From the NCBI GenBank assembly GCA_045586405.1, contig JAZNAG010000149.1, forward strand, positions 1-33,851: a DNA stretch of 33,851 bases. Reading direction: 5' to 3'. Below, piece by piece: positions 7,281 through 15,175 of this stretch (its first letter is position 1; every line of letters starts with the position of its first letter). This DNA comes from SIG607 sp045586405. GTDB lineage: Bacteria; Bacillota; Clostridia; Oscillospirales; Acutalibacteraceae. The position numbers were made by a program, and so were the translations under genes. The notes under the pieces are model-generated. The model had not been told where the DNA came from. It searched no databases and worked only from the letters and a program-made list of their open reading frames with translations.

Positions 7281-8792
7281 CTAAAGTTCTTTTTTTAGGT
7301 GGTCTGTTAGCGTTTTGAAAGCTTTGATTTTGCTGTCGTCTATGCCGTTTTCTAAATAGGTAGGGCATAACCAGCCGCCTTCTTCAAATTCGTTCCAAGC
7401 AAAAGTGAGAATATGATTTGGGTTTTCTGCTCGGCGGTTTTGCTTTATGTATTCGCAAAGTCGTTTTCCGCCGTTGATAATTTCAGAGCCAATTGGTGAT
7501 GGAGCATAATCAATATCTCGGTATTTTATACACGGCACAGGTGTAACGATACGCGGGGTGGGATTCCAACCTAAAGAGAAAAAAGGAATACTGGTGTATG
7601 CTTCGTTACGGTTTGTGTTTTTATCAAGTACGTCATTTATATGCTCTGCATAATCTGTAACGTTACCCGTTGTTGCGGCATAAGCACAAAGTGCGTCAAT
7701 CCCATCATTGTTTTCGTTATCGGCAACACCGTCATTACACATGGCAACGGCAAACGGTTCTGCTACATCACATTCTGCACATATTTTCTTGAATTTTAGT
7801 ACAAAATCATTTCGGCAACCACCAAAAATATATACAAGTGGTCTACCGTTTATTTTTTCATAAAACGGTTTTTTCATCGCCGTGGCGACCTCTTTTAAAT
7901 CGTTATCGGTAAAAGGGTGCGCGGAAAGAATTGCGCAAAAACCTATTTTTTTGTTCAGAGGACTTTTCATATACATTTCCATAGCCTTTCTCAGTTCGAA
8001 AACTTTATGGCTACAGTCTTTCTCGGAAGAGGGAATATGATTTTTTGAGGCTTCTTTTGGATACCAAACATAAGCAAAGTAGTCGATTCCGGCATCAACG
8101 GCGTACTGAAGTTCGGTATCATAATCCTTTAGTGTTCTGTTATTAAAAGTTATATTTTCAAAGTTGCGCTGTGCAAAGTATGGTACTCTGTCTTTAAATT
8201 GTGAGGGACTTAACGACTTTGCGGTGTGAAAACCAAAATAAGTATTGTCGGGCAGTTGATTATCCCAATTTATAACTCCGATTCTTAATTTTTCCATACT
8301 ATTTTTCCTCCGTGTTAATAAGTAGATACTGACAACCGACGAAATAATTGTTAATATTTCGTTGCATACCCCTGAAATTGAACCGCAAGAATAGCTGTAA
8401 ATAAACATACAAATTGCTATTGGAATGGACAGAATTTTGTTATTTATAGGACTTTTTTGCCAAAAACTAATTACCGATACAGCGCCGGCAATAGCAGGGA
8501 AAATACTGTATATACTTTGAAAAGTAATATATGATGAAATAAATGACGCTAACAAAAATACAATCAGCCATTGTTTTCTGTGCTTTTTTGCAAAAATAAA
8601 AACAGTTTCGCGAATAATTCCGATTGTAGCAGTGGCCGCACCTGTAAATGCAGAAAGAAAGAGGTAGTGTGTCATCCAAACAATATCGGATAAAAGTTTG
8701 AAAAACAAAATTTTGTTCTTATCTTTTTGCTGATAAATCAAAATATTAACAAATATACCTAAAAATCCCAAAAATTGTCCTATTAAAATCAA
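7281..8792 (-). CDS. YgjV-like membrane domain fused in frame to a GH99/WbsX-like domain
   Basis: The N-terminal about 165 residues have five or six hydrophobic segments and match the YgjV inner-membrane family. The C-terminal about 338 residues resemble GH99-like/WbsX proteins: DYFAYVWYP near the start, and FAWNEFEEGGWLCPT near the end carrying the usual NE(W/F)xE acid cluster. The fusion point (8295-8311) carries a complete GGAGG site and an ATG (8297), so the glycosidase half may be translated on its own as 338 residues. The ORF opens with TTG codons; the one at 8792 is 9 nt from AGGA, the one at 8798 only 3 nt. The sugar substrate is unknown. Co-transcription with GH127 suggests a glycan role. 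Confidence 0.7.
   Translation of the reverse strand: MILIGQFLGFLGIFVNILIYQQKDKNKILFFKLLSDIVWMTHYLFLSAFTGAATATIGIIRETVFIFAKKHRKQWLIVFLLASFISSYITFQSIYSIFPAIAGAVSVISFWQKSPINNKILSIPIAICMFIYSYSCGSISGVCNEILTIISSVVSIYLLTRRKNSMEKLRIGVINWDNQLPDNTYFGFHTAKSLSPSQFKDRVPYFAQRNFENITFNNRTLKDYDTELQYAVDAGIDYFAYVWYPKEASKNHIPSSEKDCSHKVFELRKAMEMYMKSPLNKKIGFCAILSAHPFTDNDLKEVATAMKKPFYEKINGRPLVYIFGGCRNDFVLKFKKICAECDVAEPFAVAMCNDGVADNENNDGIDALCAYAATTGNVTDYAEHINDVLDKNTNRNEAYTSIPFFSLGWNPTPRIVTPVPCIKYRDIDYAPSPIGSEIINGGKRLCEYIKQNRRAENPNHILTFAWNEFEEGGWLCPTYLENGIDDSKIKAFKTLTDHLKKEL
8295..8311 (-). promoter_or_regulatory. Embedded Shine-Dalgarno and ATG at the YgjV/GH99-like junction
   Basis: On the minus strand GGAGG (8311-8307) is followed by AAAAATAGT and ATG (8297-8295). 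This is a textbook initiation site inside the fused ORF. One extra A in the A run (8306-8302) would create an in-frame TAG two bases before this ATG and separate the two genes. Confidence 0.7.
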
Positions 8793-8821
8793 AATCAACC
8801 ATCCTAAAAAATTTTATATAC

Positions 8822-8850
8822 TTGATTTTAACAAGAAAAAACTATATAAT
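8822..8850 (+). promoter_or_regulatory. Promoter of the AraC-family regulator gene
   Basis: TTGATT (8822-8827) and TATAAT (8845-8850) are spaced 17 bp, with transcription expected to start near 8857, about 45 bp before the ATG. It overlaps the opposite promoter face to face. Confidence 0.75.
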
Positions 8851-8853
8851 CAA
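8825..8853 (-). promoter_or_regulatory. Promoter of the leftward glycosidase operon
   Basis: On the minus strand TTGATT (8853-8848) and TAAAAT (8830-8825) are spaced 17 bp. The site lies almost exactly on top of the rightward araC-type promoter, so the two should compete for RNA polymerase. Confidence 0.6.
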
Positions 8854-8901
8854 TACATAATACAAAAGCAAATGTTCAAAAAACAAATATAGGAGAATTT
8901 T

Positions 8902-9729
8902 ATGGATATTTTTTTGCGTTATGCTAAAAAGACCTGTGATTTGCCAAATAACTTTATTACGAAGGCATATGACTGCAGAATATTATTTATACTAAATGGT
9001 ACCGGAAAAATATGGCTTGATAATAAAGAATACCTTCTAAAAGAAAATACTTTGTGTTATTATCCCGCCGCAACACCGTATTTTCCTAAAAGTTCCGACG
9101 ATTTTCCAATGGAATTCGTTACTTTAAATTTTGATTTTAACCGTAATTATACTAATTTTGTTAACGCTTTTGCCCCTGTTGCTGAAAAAGATTTTTTGAG
9201 TGATAGGGCTGTTTTGCCGACTGAAGAAGTGCCTGAAATTTTTAAAAGTTATTTTGTTCTTGAAAATGCGGTTGAATATAGAGAAGACTTTTTAAAGCTT
9301 GTCAATGAGTTTTCCGCCGACGTACCCTATGGCAAAGAAAAGGCGGAAACAAAACTAAAATATTTGCTTTTAAGTATGACTACACATTCATTTTGTAAAG
9401 AAAACCGTATCTTTGAGGAAACACTGTCTTACATAAAAAATAATATATTAAGTATAAATTCTAACGAAGAAATTGCTCAGTTTATGAATTATCATTCATA
9501 TTATTTAAATAAAATTTTCAAAGAAAAAACAGGTACAAGTATGCATCGGTACATTATTAATGAAAGGCTGAAAATAGCGGCTGATTTGTTAATAACTACA
9601 TCGCATAATGTTAACGAGGTTGCTAAACTATCGGGTTTTGAAAACTCTCGTCATTTTTCAACGGCGTTTATGAAAAAGTACAAATGTACACCTTCGTCTA
9701 TGAGGAAAAGGTCAAAAACTTTCATTTAA
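8902..9729 (+). CDS. AraC-family transcriptional regulator
   Basis: This 275-residue protein has an N-terminal cupin-like effector domain (about residues 15-110, with the GTGKIWLDNKEYLL and ATPYFPKSS blocks). Its C-terminal double helix-turn-helix AraC domain (about 172-272) ends in the signature NEVAKLSGFENSRHFSTAFMKKY. It likely senses a sugar and controls the flanking glycosidase genes: the leftward GH127/GH99-like operon from the shared promoter region and the GH78 gene downstream. AGGAG precedes the ATG by 6 nt. The inducer is unknown; an arabinose- or rhamnose-containing compound is a reasonable inference from the neighbours. Confidence 0.92.
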   Translation: MDIFLRYAKKTCDLPNNFITKAYDCRILFILNGTGKIWLDNKEYLLKENTLCYYPAATPYFPKSSDDFPMEFVTLNFDFNRNYTNFVNAFAPVAEKDFLSDRAVLPTEEVPEIFKSYFVLENAVEYREDFLKLVNEFSADVPYGKEKAETKLKYLLLSMTTHSFCKENRIFEETLSYIKNNILSINSNEEIAQFMNYHSYYLNKIFKEKTGTSMHRYIINERLKIAADLLITTSHNVNEVAKLSGFENSRHFSTAFMKKYKCTPSSMRKRSKTFI

Positions 9730-9731
9730 TT

Positions 9732-9751
9732 TTAAAATATTCTTAAAATAT
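9732..9751 (+). repeat. Tandem direct repeat upstream of the rhamnosidase promoter
   Basis: TTAAAATAT occurs at 9732-9740 and again at 9743-9751, 11 bp apart (about one helical turn), roughly 20 bp upstream of the -35 box of the GH78 promoter. AraC proteins often bind direct repeats with such phasing. The high AT content makes chance possible. Confidence 0.3.
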
Positions 9752-9771
9752 CGACAAATGCGTTTTTAATG

Positions 9772-9800
9772 TTGACTTGGAGAGTCGATTTTATTATATT
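9772..9800 (+). promoter_or_regulatory. Promoter of the GH78 gene
   Basis: TTGACT (9772-9777) and TATATT (9795-9800) are spaced 17 bp. The imperfect palindrome GACT-TGGA-GAGTC overlaps the -35 box and could be an operator. Confidence 0.7.
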
Positions 9801-9834
9801 ATAAACAGTGTAATTCAAGCGTTGGAGGTTTGTT

Positions 9835-12162
9835 ATGTTTTCTGAAAAATTTATAAGCGCAACTAAAGAAAGAAATACTTTAGTAAAGCATATTGCGGCG
9901 CCGTATATGCGAAAATCTTTTGAAATTACCGATATGCCTCAAAGCCTTTTCGTAACTGTTTGCGGACTTGGCTTTTACGATATTTTTATCAATGGCAAAA
10001 AAATCACCAAAGGACTTTTAGCACCTTATATTTCTAACCCTGACGATATTTGTTATTACGATAAGTATGACCTTATGCCCTATATAAAGCAGGGTAAGAA
10101 TGTTGTTGGCTTTATACTTGGCAATGGTTTTAAAAATAATGACGGCGGTATGATTTGGCTGTTTGACAAAGCAGATTTTGTGGGACCGCCGCAACTTGCA
10201 TTTGCTATTGAAGGCAAAGCAACAGAGGGGAATATTTTAATTGAGGCTGATGAAAGCGTAAAGGTACATTCTTCACCCATTGTTTTTGACGATTTGCGTG
10301 CGGGAATACATTATGATGCGCGTCTTGAAATAGAAAATTGGTGTTCACCCGATTTTGATGATACTGCTTGGGATAATGCATTTTTTACTCCTACACCAAA
10401 GGGAATTAAAAAGTTTTGCGGTGCCGATCCTATTATTGTTAAAAATGAAATTAAGCCGATATCATTCTATAAGGCAACTCTTGATAATACTTACAAGCGT
10501 CACAATAACTTTGATTTATGGAAATATCCTAATTTAGATAGAACTTTTAATGATGAAGATTTTGAGGGATATTCCTATGATTTTGGCGTTAACACTGCCG
10601 GTGTACCAAAATTAACCTTACGTAATACTACTCCGGGACAAAAAATTGAAATTCAGCTTTGCGAGTTTGCAAACGACGATAATAATCCGTCCTATAAAAA
10701 TCTTTCTTGTTATTATGACGGTTATGTTCAGCGTGATATTTATATATGCAAGGGCGCAGATATTGAAGAATTTATACCGTCATTTACATATCACGGATTT
10801 AGATATGCATTCCTAAACGGACTTCGCGATAACCAAGCGCAAGACGATACCGTTATATACCTTGAATGTTCTTCGGGTTTTACATCTCGTGGCGGTTTTT
10901 CTTGCTCAAATGAAGTAATAAACAAGCTTCAGGATATGGTGAGACGTAGCGACTGCTCTAATTTTTACTATTTTCCAACCGACTGTCCTCATCGCGAAAA
11001 GAACGGTTGGACAGGCGATGCAATGGTTTCTTGCGAACAGTTTTTACTAAACTTCACTGTTGAAAAAAGCTTAAGAGAGTGGCTTTGTAACATTCGCGCT
11101 GCTCAAAACAGCGAAGGAACTATACCGGGAATTGTACCGACAGGTGGTTGGGGCTTTGCTTGGGGTAACGGTCCTATTTGGGATAACGTACTTATTGAGC
11201 TTCCTTATCAAATTTACCGTTATACCGGAAATGTTGATATTCTGAAAGAAAATTTTTACTCTGTATATAAATATTTAGGCTACGCCTTAGGTAAGCGTAA
11301 TGAGAAGGGGCTTCTTTGTTACGGCCTTGGCGACTGGGTTAAGCCACGTGGTGGTAAACCTATTTGTCCAAAGGAATTTATTGACAGTGTAATGATTTAT
11401 GATTTTGCTAATAAAGCTGCATTTATGTTTAATAAACTTGGCAAAAAAATCGAGGAACAGTATGCGCTTTTATTTGCAGATGAACTCAGAGAGGCTATTA
11501 GAAAAGAGTATATCAACGAAGAAAAGGGAACAGTTGCTAATGAATCACAGACTGCTTACGTACTTGCCCTTAACTTTGATATTATTGATAACAAGAAAAA
11601 AGCCGTTTGCAACCTTGTTAAAGAAATAAATGATTACGGTATGCATGACTGTGGAATGATAGGTATTCGTTATTTATTTTATGTACTTACAAAATACGGT
11701 TATGCTGACCTTGCTTATGAATTGATTATAAGTAAAAAGCAAAACGGATTTGGAAATTTTGTCGATTCAGGATTTACTTCATTACCCGAAACCTTTACCT
11801 ATCTTGATTTAGAGGGTAAACTTAGCTATATGTCGCTTAATCATCATTTTCTCGGTGATATCAGCCATTTCTTTATTTCGGAAATTGCAGGTATTCACGT
11901 AAACGATAAAGTTGTTAACCCTGCAAATATTGATATTGTACCCAACTTTATTAAAACACTTGAAAATGCCAGGGCATATTTTGACAGCGTTGAAGGTAGA
12001 GTAGAGGTTTCTTGGAAGAAAAAAGACGGCAATATTGTTTTGAGCGTTTTGGCACCAAGCGCAGCAAGCGGAAAAATAAAATTGCCTAGTGGCTATTCCT
12101 TCACTGACGGCAGCACTCAAAAAGATGTAATATCTGGGGATTTTTTTGTAAAAAACGCTTAA
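9835..12162 (+). CDS. GH78 alpha-L-rhamnosidase
   Basis: This 775-residue glycosidase is predicted to remove terminal alpha-L-rhamnose from pectin fragments or plant glycosides. An N-terminal lectin-like beta domain (about residues 25-200, including the GLGFYDIFINGKKI block) and a beta-sandwich with the YHGFRYAFLNGL block come first. The (alpha/alpha)6 catalytic barrel (about 355-690) contains PTDCPHREKNGWTGDA at 381-396, the hallmark acidic cluster of GH78. A C-terminal beta-sandwich closes the protein. There is no signal peptide, so it works in the cytoplasm. GGAGG lies 7 nt before the ATG. It has its own promoter just downstream of the AraC regulator gene, which probably controls it. Confidence 0.92.
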   Translation: MFSEKFISATKERNTLVKHIAAPYMRKSFEITDMPQSLFVTVCGLGFYDIFINGKKITKGLLAPYISNPDDICYYDKYDLMPYIKQGKNVVGFILGNGFKNNDGGMIWLFDKADFVGPPQLAFAIEGKATEGNILIEADESVKVHSSPIVFDDLRAGIHYDARLEIENWCSPDFDDTAWDNAFFTPTPKGIKKFCGADPIIVKNEIKPISFYKATLDNTYKRHNNFDLWKYPNLDRTFNDEDFEGYSYDFGVNTAGVPKLTLRNTTPGQKIEIQLCEFANDDNNPSYKNLSCYYDGYVQRDIYICKGADIEEFIPSFTYHGFRYAFLNGLRDNQAQDDTVIYLECSSGFTSRGGFSCSNEVINKLQDMVRRSDCSNFYYFPTDCPHREKNGWTGDAMVSCEQFLLNFTVEKSLREWLCNIRAAQNSEGTIPGIVPTGGWGFAWGNGPIWDNVLIELPYQIYRYTGNVDILKENFYSVYKYLGYALGKRNEKGLLCYGLGDWVKPRGGKPICPKEFIDSVMIYDFANKAAFMFNKLGKKIEEQYALLFADELREAIRKEYINEEKGTVANESQTAYVLALNFDIIDNKKKAVCNLVKEINDYGMHDCGMIGIRYLFYVLTKYGYADLAYELIISKKQNGFGNFVDSGFTSLPETFTYLDLEGKLSYMSLNHHFLGDISHFFISEIAGIHVNDKVVNPANIDIVPNFIKTLENARAYFDSVEGRVEVSWKKKDGNIVLSVLAPSAASGKIKLPSGYSFTDGSTQKDVISGDFFVKNA

Positions 12163-12178
12163 CATCAAGGGTATAATA

Positions 12179-12207
12179 TTGACAATATATAATTGAAAAG
12201 TTATAAT
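12179..12207 (+). promoter_or_regulatory. Perfect-consensus sigma-A promoter upstream of the GNAT gene
   Basis: TTGACA (12179-12184) and TATAAT (12202-12207) are spaced exactly 17 bp. The expected start is near 12214, inside the inverted repeat 12205-12249, giving a leader of about 80 nt. Confidence 0.85.
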
Positions 12208-12249
12208 GCAACTTAGGTGTTACACAAGGTGACAAACTTAAGTTGCATT
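12205..12249 (+). repeat. 11-bp inverted repeat overlapping the -10 box and start site
   Basis: AATGCAACTTA (12205-12215) pairs with TAAGTTGCATT (12239-12249) across 23 nt that contain the small palindrome GTGTTACAC. TTACTTTTTG follows. It could be the terminator of the rhamnosidase transcript or an operator on the strong promoter it overlaps. Confidence 0.6.
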
Positions 12250-12296
12250 TTACTTTTTGTGTACGTCCTGAATACTGCATAAGGTAGGTAACAATT

Positions 12297-13043
12297 ATGT
12301 TAAAGTTTGAAAAATATGTAGTTGGCAGCGGTGAAACCGAAGGCTATAAAGCACTTAAAGCAACTATCCCCGAGGACGATAAATATATGCATTATCGTCT
12401 TGACGGTAACTGTCTTAAAGACTGCATAGATATTTATTATGTCATTCACGAAGACGGCGTTGCTCTTTGCAGAATTTGGATGTGCTATCCCCGTCATAAG
12501 AATGCAATTTCTAACTGGGGCGCCGTTTATACAGAAGAGGCATGTCGTGGACAGGGCCTTTGCTCAAAGAACCTTAAATTCTGCTTTGAAGAGGTTGCAA
12601 AGCTTGAAAATCCGCCCCTTGCTCTCTTTTGTACAGCAGGTGGTCAGTGGAAAGCCGATATGTATCAGCGTTATGGCTGGAAACTTGCTATTCATGATAC
12701 CACAAAAGGTCCTCTTTATTATCGTGTAGGTAACAGCCCTGAAACCTTCCTTGAGTTTTACACCAATTATTATACTCCCACTAAGTCTCTTCGTGCTGTA
12801 AAGGGAACTTGGGAATGGAGAAACGAAATAGACTGTCTACTTAAATTTGCTATGATGGATCAAGGTCTTTCTTATGATATTAACGGTGAAAGTGATTTAA
12901 GCTATATGCTTCTTCATACACCCGACAGAGATGTAAGATATATTCTCACCGAAGAAGACAAGTGTGTAGGCTGGATGCTTGATGGTGTTGCCAAGGTATA
13001 TCCGCTTTACCAAGACTTTCTTGATACAATGAAAATCGTATAA
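12297..13043 (+). CDS. GNAT family N-acetyltransferase
   Basis: This 248-residue cytoplasmic protein has a GNAT fold in its first half. Strand 4 (NWGAVYTEEA) leads into the acetyl-CoA pyrophosphate loop CRGQGLCSK near residues 84-92 and the helix that follows. The YQRYGWKLA block (about 122-130) matches the motif B region. The C-terminal about 100 residues have no recognised domain and may form a second, degenerate GNAT-like or accessory region. The substrate is unknown. AAGGTAGG is 8 nt before the ATG. It is monocistronic: a consensus promoter precedes it and a terminator follows. Confidence 0.85.
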   Translation: MLKFEKYVVGSGETEGYKALKATIPEDDKYMHYRLDGNCLKDCIDIYYVIHEDGVALCRIWMCYPRHKNAISNWGAVYTEEACRGQGLCSKNLKFCFEEVAKLENPPLALFCTAGGQWKADMYQRYGWKLAIHDTTKGPLYYRVGNSPETFLEFYTNYYTPTKSLRAVKGTWEWRNEIDCLLKFAMMDQGLSYDINGESDLSYMLLHTPDRDVRYILTEEDKCVGWMLDGVAKVYPLYQDFLDTMKIV

Positions 13044-13053
13044 GTTTACATAT

Positions 13054-13086
13054 AAAAAACACAGGAAAAATTTTCTGTGTTTTTTT
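13054..13086 (+). terminator. Intrinsic terminator after the GNAT gene
   Basis: AAAAAACACAG (13054-13064) pairs with the segment starting CTGTGT (13075-13085). The inner A/T pairs extend the stem and a run of seven T ends it. Confidence 0.85.
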
Positions 13087-13087
13087 G

Positions 13088-13116
13088 TTGCAAATATTCT
13101 GTATATATAGTAAAAT
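13088..13116 (+). promoter_or_regulatory. Promoter of the pyrH-polC operon
   Basis: TTGCAA (13088-13093) and TAAAAT (13111-13116) are spaced 17 bp, directly downstream of the GNAT terminator and about 40 bp before the pyrH start. No other clear promoter is seen until polC ends, so it probably serves all eight genes. Confidence 0.6.
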
Positions 13117-13155
13117 AAATATAATTAAATTTAAGTGAAAAGGGTAGGAATTATT

Positions 13156-13860
13156 ATGAAACCGGTTTACAAGCGTATATTACTTAAACTTTCCGGCGAA
13201 GCACTTGCCGGCGAAAAGAAAAGCGGACTCGACTTTGATAAGGTAGTTGAGATTTGCGAAAGCATTAAAAAATGCGTTGATATGGGCGTTGAAATTGCCA
13301 TAGTTGTAGGTGGCGGTAACTTCTGGCGCGGCAGAAGCAGCGGACAGATGGACAGAACCAGAGCAGACCATATGGGTATGCTCGCTACCAGCATTAACGC
13401 TCTTGCTGTTGCTGACGGTCTTGAGCAGGTTGGTGTAACGGCTCGTGTTCAGACTGCTATTGAAATGCGTCAGATAGCCGAACCGTATATCAGAAGCAAG
13501 GCTGTACGCCATCTTGAAAAGGGAAGAGTTGTTGTTTTCGGCTGTGGAACAGGTAATCCTTTCTTCTCAACCGATACTGCTGCTGCACTCAGAGCTGCTG
13601 AAATTGATGCAGAAGTAATCTTCAAGGCTACAAATGTTGACGGCGTTTATGACTCTGATCCTAAGGTTAATCCTGATGCTAAGAAATTTGATACCCTTTC
13701 TCATCTTGATGTTCTTCAAAAAGGTCTTCACGTAATGGACAGCACCGCTGCTTCTCTTTGTATGGATAACTCTATACAGATTCGTGTGTTTAACCTTGAT
13801 AAACCCGATAATATTGTTTCTGCCGTTGTCGGCGAAAATATCGGTACTGTTGTAAAATAA
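13156..13860 (+). CDS. pyrH: UMP kinase
   Basis: This 234-residue enzyme phosphorylates UMP to UDP with ATP, feeding pyrimidine nucleotide and sugar-nucleotide synthesis. It has the amino-acid-kinase fold typical of bacterial UMPK. Motifs seen are LLKLSGEAL at the N-terminus, VVGGGNFWRG near residue 50, ADHMGMLAT near 70, FSTDTAAALRAAEI near 135, and ATNVDGVYDSDP near 160. The ATG at 13156 has AGGGTAGG 7 nt upstream and gives the usual length. The GTG at 13135 would add seven residues without a suitable site. It is first in the operon, 23 bp before frr, as in many Firmicutes. Confidence 0.97.
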   Translation: MKPVYKRILLKLSGEALAGEKKSGLDFDKVVEICESIKKCVDMGVEIAIVVGGGNFWRGRSSGQMDRTRADHMGMLATSINALAVADGLEQVGVTARVQTAIEMRQIAEPYIRSKAVRHLEKGRVVVFGCGTGNPFFSTDTAAALRAAEIDAEVIFKATNVDGVYDSDPKVNPDAKKFDTLSHLDVLQKGLHVMDSTAASLCMDNSIQIRVFNLDKPDNIVSAVVGENIGTVVK

Positions 13861-13883
13861 TTATTGTTTACGGAGGTAAATTT

Positions 13884-14438
13884 ATGGATAACTTAATTAA
13901 AAACACTGAAGAAAGAATGGACAAATCTCTTGACGCTCTTGACAGAGATTATAAATCTGTTCGTGTCGGCAGGGCTAATGCTTCTGTTCTTGATAGAATA
14001 AATGTTGATTACTATGGTGTGCCAACACCAATTCAGCAGATGGCTGCTGTTTCAATGCCGGAACCCAGAATTCTTATGATAAAGCCTTGGGATGCAACTA
14101 CATTAAAAGAAATAGAAAAGGCAATTCTTTTATCTGATATCGGCATAAACCCCCAGAATGACGGCTCCGCCATACGTCTTAACTTCCCGCCTTTAACCGA
14201 AGAAAGACGTAAAGAGGTAGTTAAAGAAGTTAAGAAAATGGCTGAAGATTCTAAGGTATCCGTTCGTAATATCAGACGTGATGCTCTCGAAAAGCTTAAA
14301 GGTCTTAAAAAGAATAATGAAATCACCGAAGACGACGAAAAAAACGGCGAGAAGAAGATTCAAAATCTTACAGATAAGTTCTGCAAGGAAATTGATTCTT
14401 TAGCTGCTGTTAAAGAAAAAGAAGTTATCGAACTTTAA
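13884..14438 (+). CDS. frr: Ribosome recycling factor
   Basis: This 184-residue protein, the standard size, acts with EF-G to split post-termination ribosomes. The family block RVGRANASVLDRINVDYYGVP lies at about residues 27-47, and the GSAIRLNFPPLTEERRKEVVK region at about 93-114; they form the hinge and long helix of the tRNA-like three-helix bundle. GGAGG is 7 nt before the ATG. It follows pyrH and precedes uppS, the order conserved across Firmicutes. Confidence 0.98.
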   Translation: MDNLIKNTEERMDKSLDALDRDYKSVRVGRANASVLDRINVDYYGVPTPIQQMAAVSMPEPRILMIKPWDATTLKEIEKAILLSDIGINPQNDGSAIRLNFPPLTEERRKEVVKEVKKMAEDSKVSVRNIRRDALEKLKGLKKNNEITEDDEKNGEKKIQNLTDKFCKEIDSLAAVKEKEVIEL

Positions 14439-14455
14439 TTTCAGGTGAATTATAA

Positions 14456-15172
14456 ATGATTTTTAAAAGTAAAGAAAATAATGCGCCCCGGAGTATTCCG
14501 GGGCATATTGCCATTATTATGGACGGAAATGGCAGATGGGCTAAAAAAAGAGGTTTGCCTCGTTCTTTCGGTCATTCTGCAGGTGCGAAAAAGTTTAAAG
14601 AAATAGCAAGATACTGTAACAAAATAGGTGTAAAGTATCTGACGGTGTATGCTTTTTCAACAGAAAACTGGAAACGCCCTAAAGAAGAAATTGACGGTAT
14701 AATGAATCTGCTGAGAGATTATCTTAAAGATTCTACCAACTTCAAGGGTGAAAATATAAAGCTTAGATTTATAGGGGATCGTCTTGCTTTGCCACAGGAT
14801 ATTCAGGCTCTTATGGAAAACAGCGAAAAAGAGTCCGACGATGCTACGGGTATGACTGCTTGTCTTGCATTAAACTATGGTGGCAGAGATGAAATTACCA
14901 AAGCTGTGCAAAGGATAATTAACGAAAAAATTAACGCTGAGGATATAAACGAAGACCTTATTTCATCTAAACTCTATACCGCCGATTATCCTGATCCTGA
15001 CCTTGTTATCAGGGTAAGCGGTGAATTCAGACTATCAAACTTCCTTGTTTGGCAGTCTGCTTACAGCGAATTTTATTTTGACAAAGTTTTATGGCCCGAT
15101 TTTTCCGTAAGGGATTTAGAAAAGGCTATTGATGAATTTAACCGACGCAACCGTCGGTTTGGAGGCGTATAA
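14456..15172 (+). CDS. uppS: Isoprenyl transferase (undecaprenyl diphosphate synthase)
   Basis: This 238-residue cis-prenyltransferase elongates farnesyl diphosphate with isopentenyl diphosphate to give the C55 carrier for peptidoglycan. The motif HIAIIMDGNGRWA carries catalytic Asp23, and HSAGAKKFKEIARYC binds the allylic substrate. The YAFSTENWKRP block and the C-terminal RVSGEFRLSNFLVWQSAYSE block are present. The more usual form of the last is RTSGE-x-R-x-SNFL, so the Thr/Gly position varies here. AGGTGA precedes the ATG. It is encoded in the same operon as dxr and ispG, which supply its isoprenoid precursors. Confidence 0.97.
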   Translation: MIFKSKENNAPRSIPGHIAIIMDGNGRWAKKRGLPRSFGHSAGAKKFKEIARYCNKIGVKYLTVYAFSTENWKRPKEEIDGIMNLLRDYLKDSTNFKGENIKLRFIGDRLALPQDIQALMENSEKESDDATGMTACLALNYGGRDEITKAVQRIINEKINAEDINEDLISSKLYTADYPDPDLVIRVSGEFRLSNFLVWQSAYSEFYFDKVLWPDFSVRDLEKAIDEFNRRNRRFGGV

Positions 15173-15175
15173 TCT

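Noticed and set aside
11809..12168. 119-codon minus-strand open frame at the end of the rhamnosidase gene
   Set aside because: Antisense shadow with low-complexity composition and no ribosome binding site.
13135..13155. GTG start that would lengthen pyrH by seven residues
   Set aside because: It precedes the good AGGGTAGG site used by the ATG at 13156, and the extension is absent from the usual UMP kinase N-terminus.
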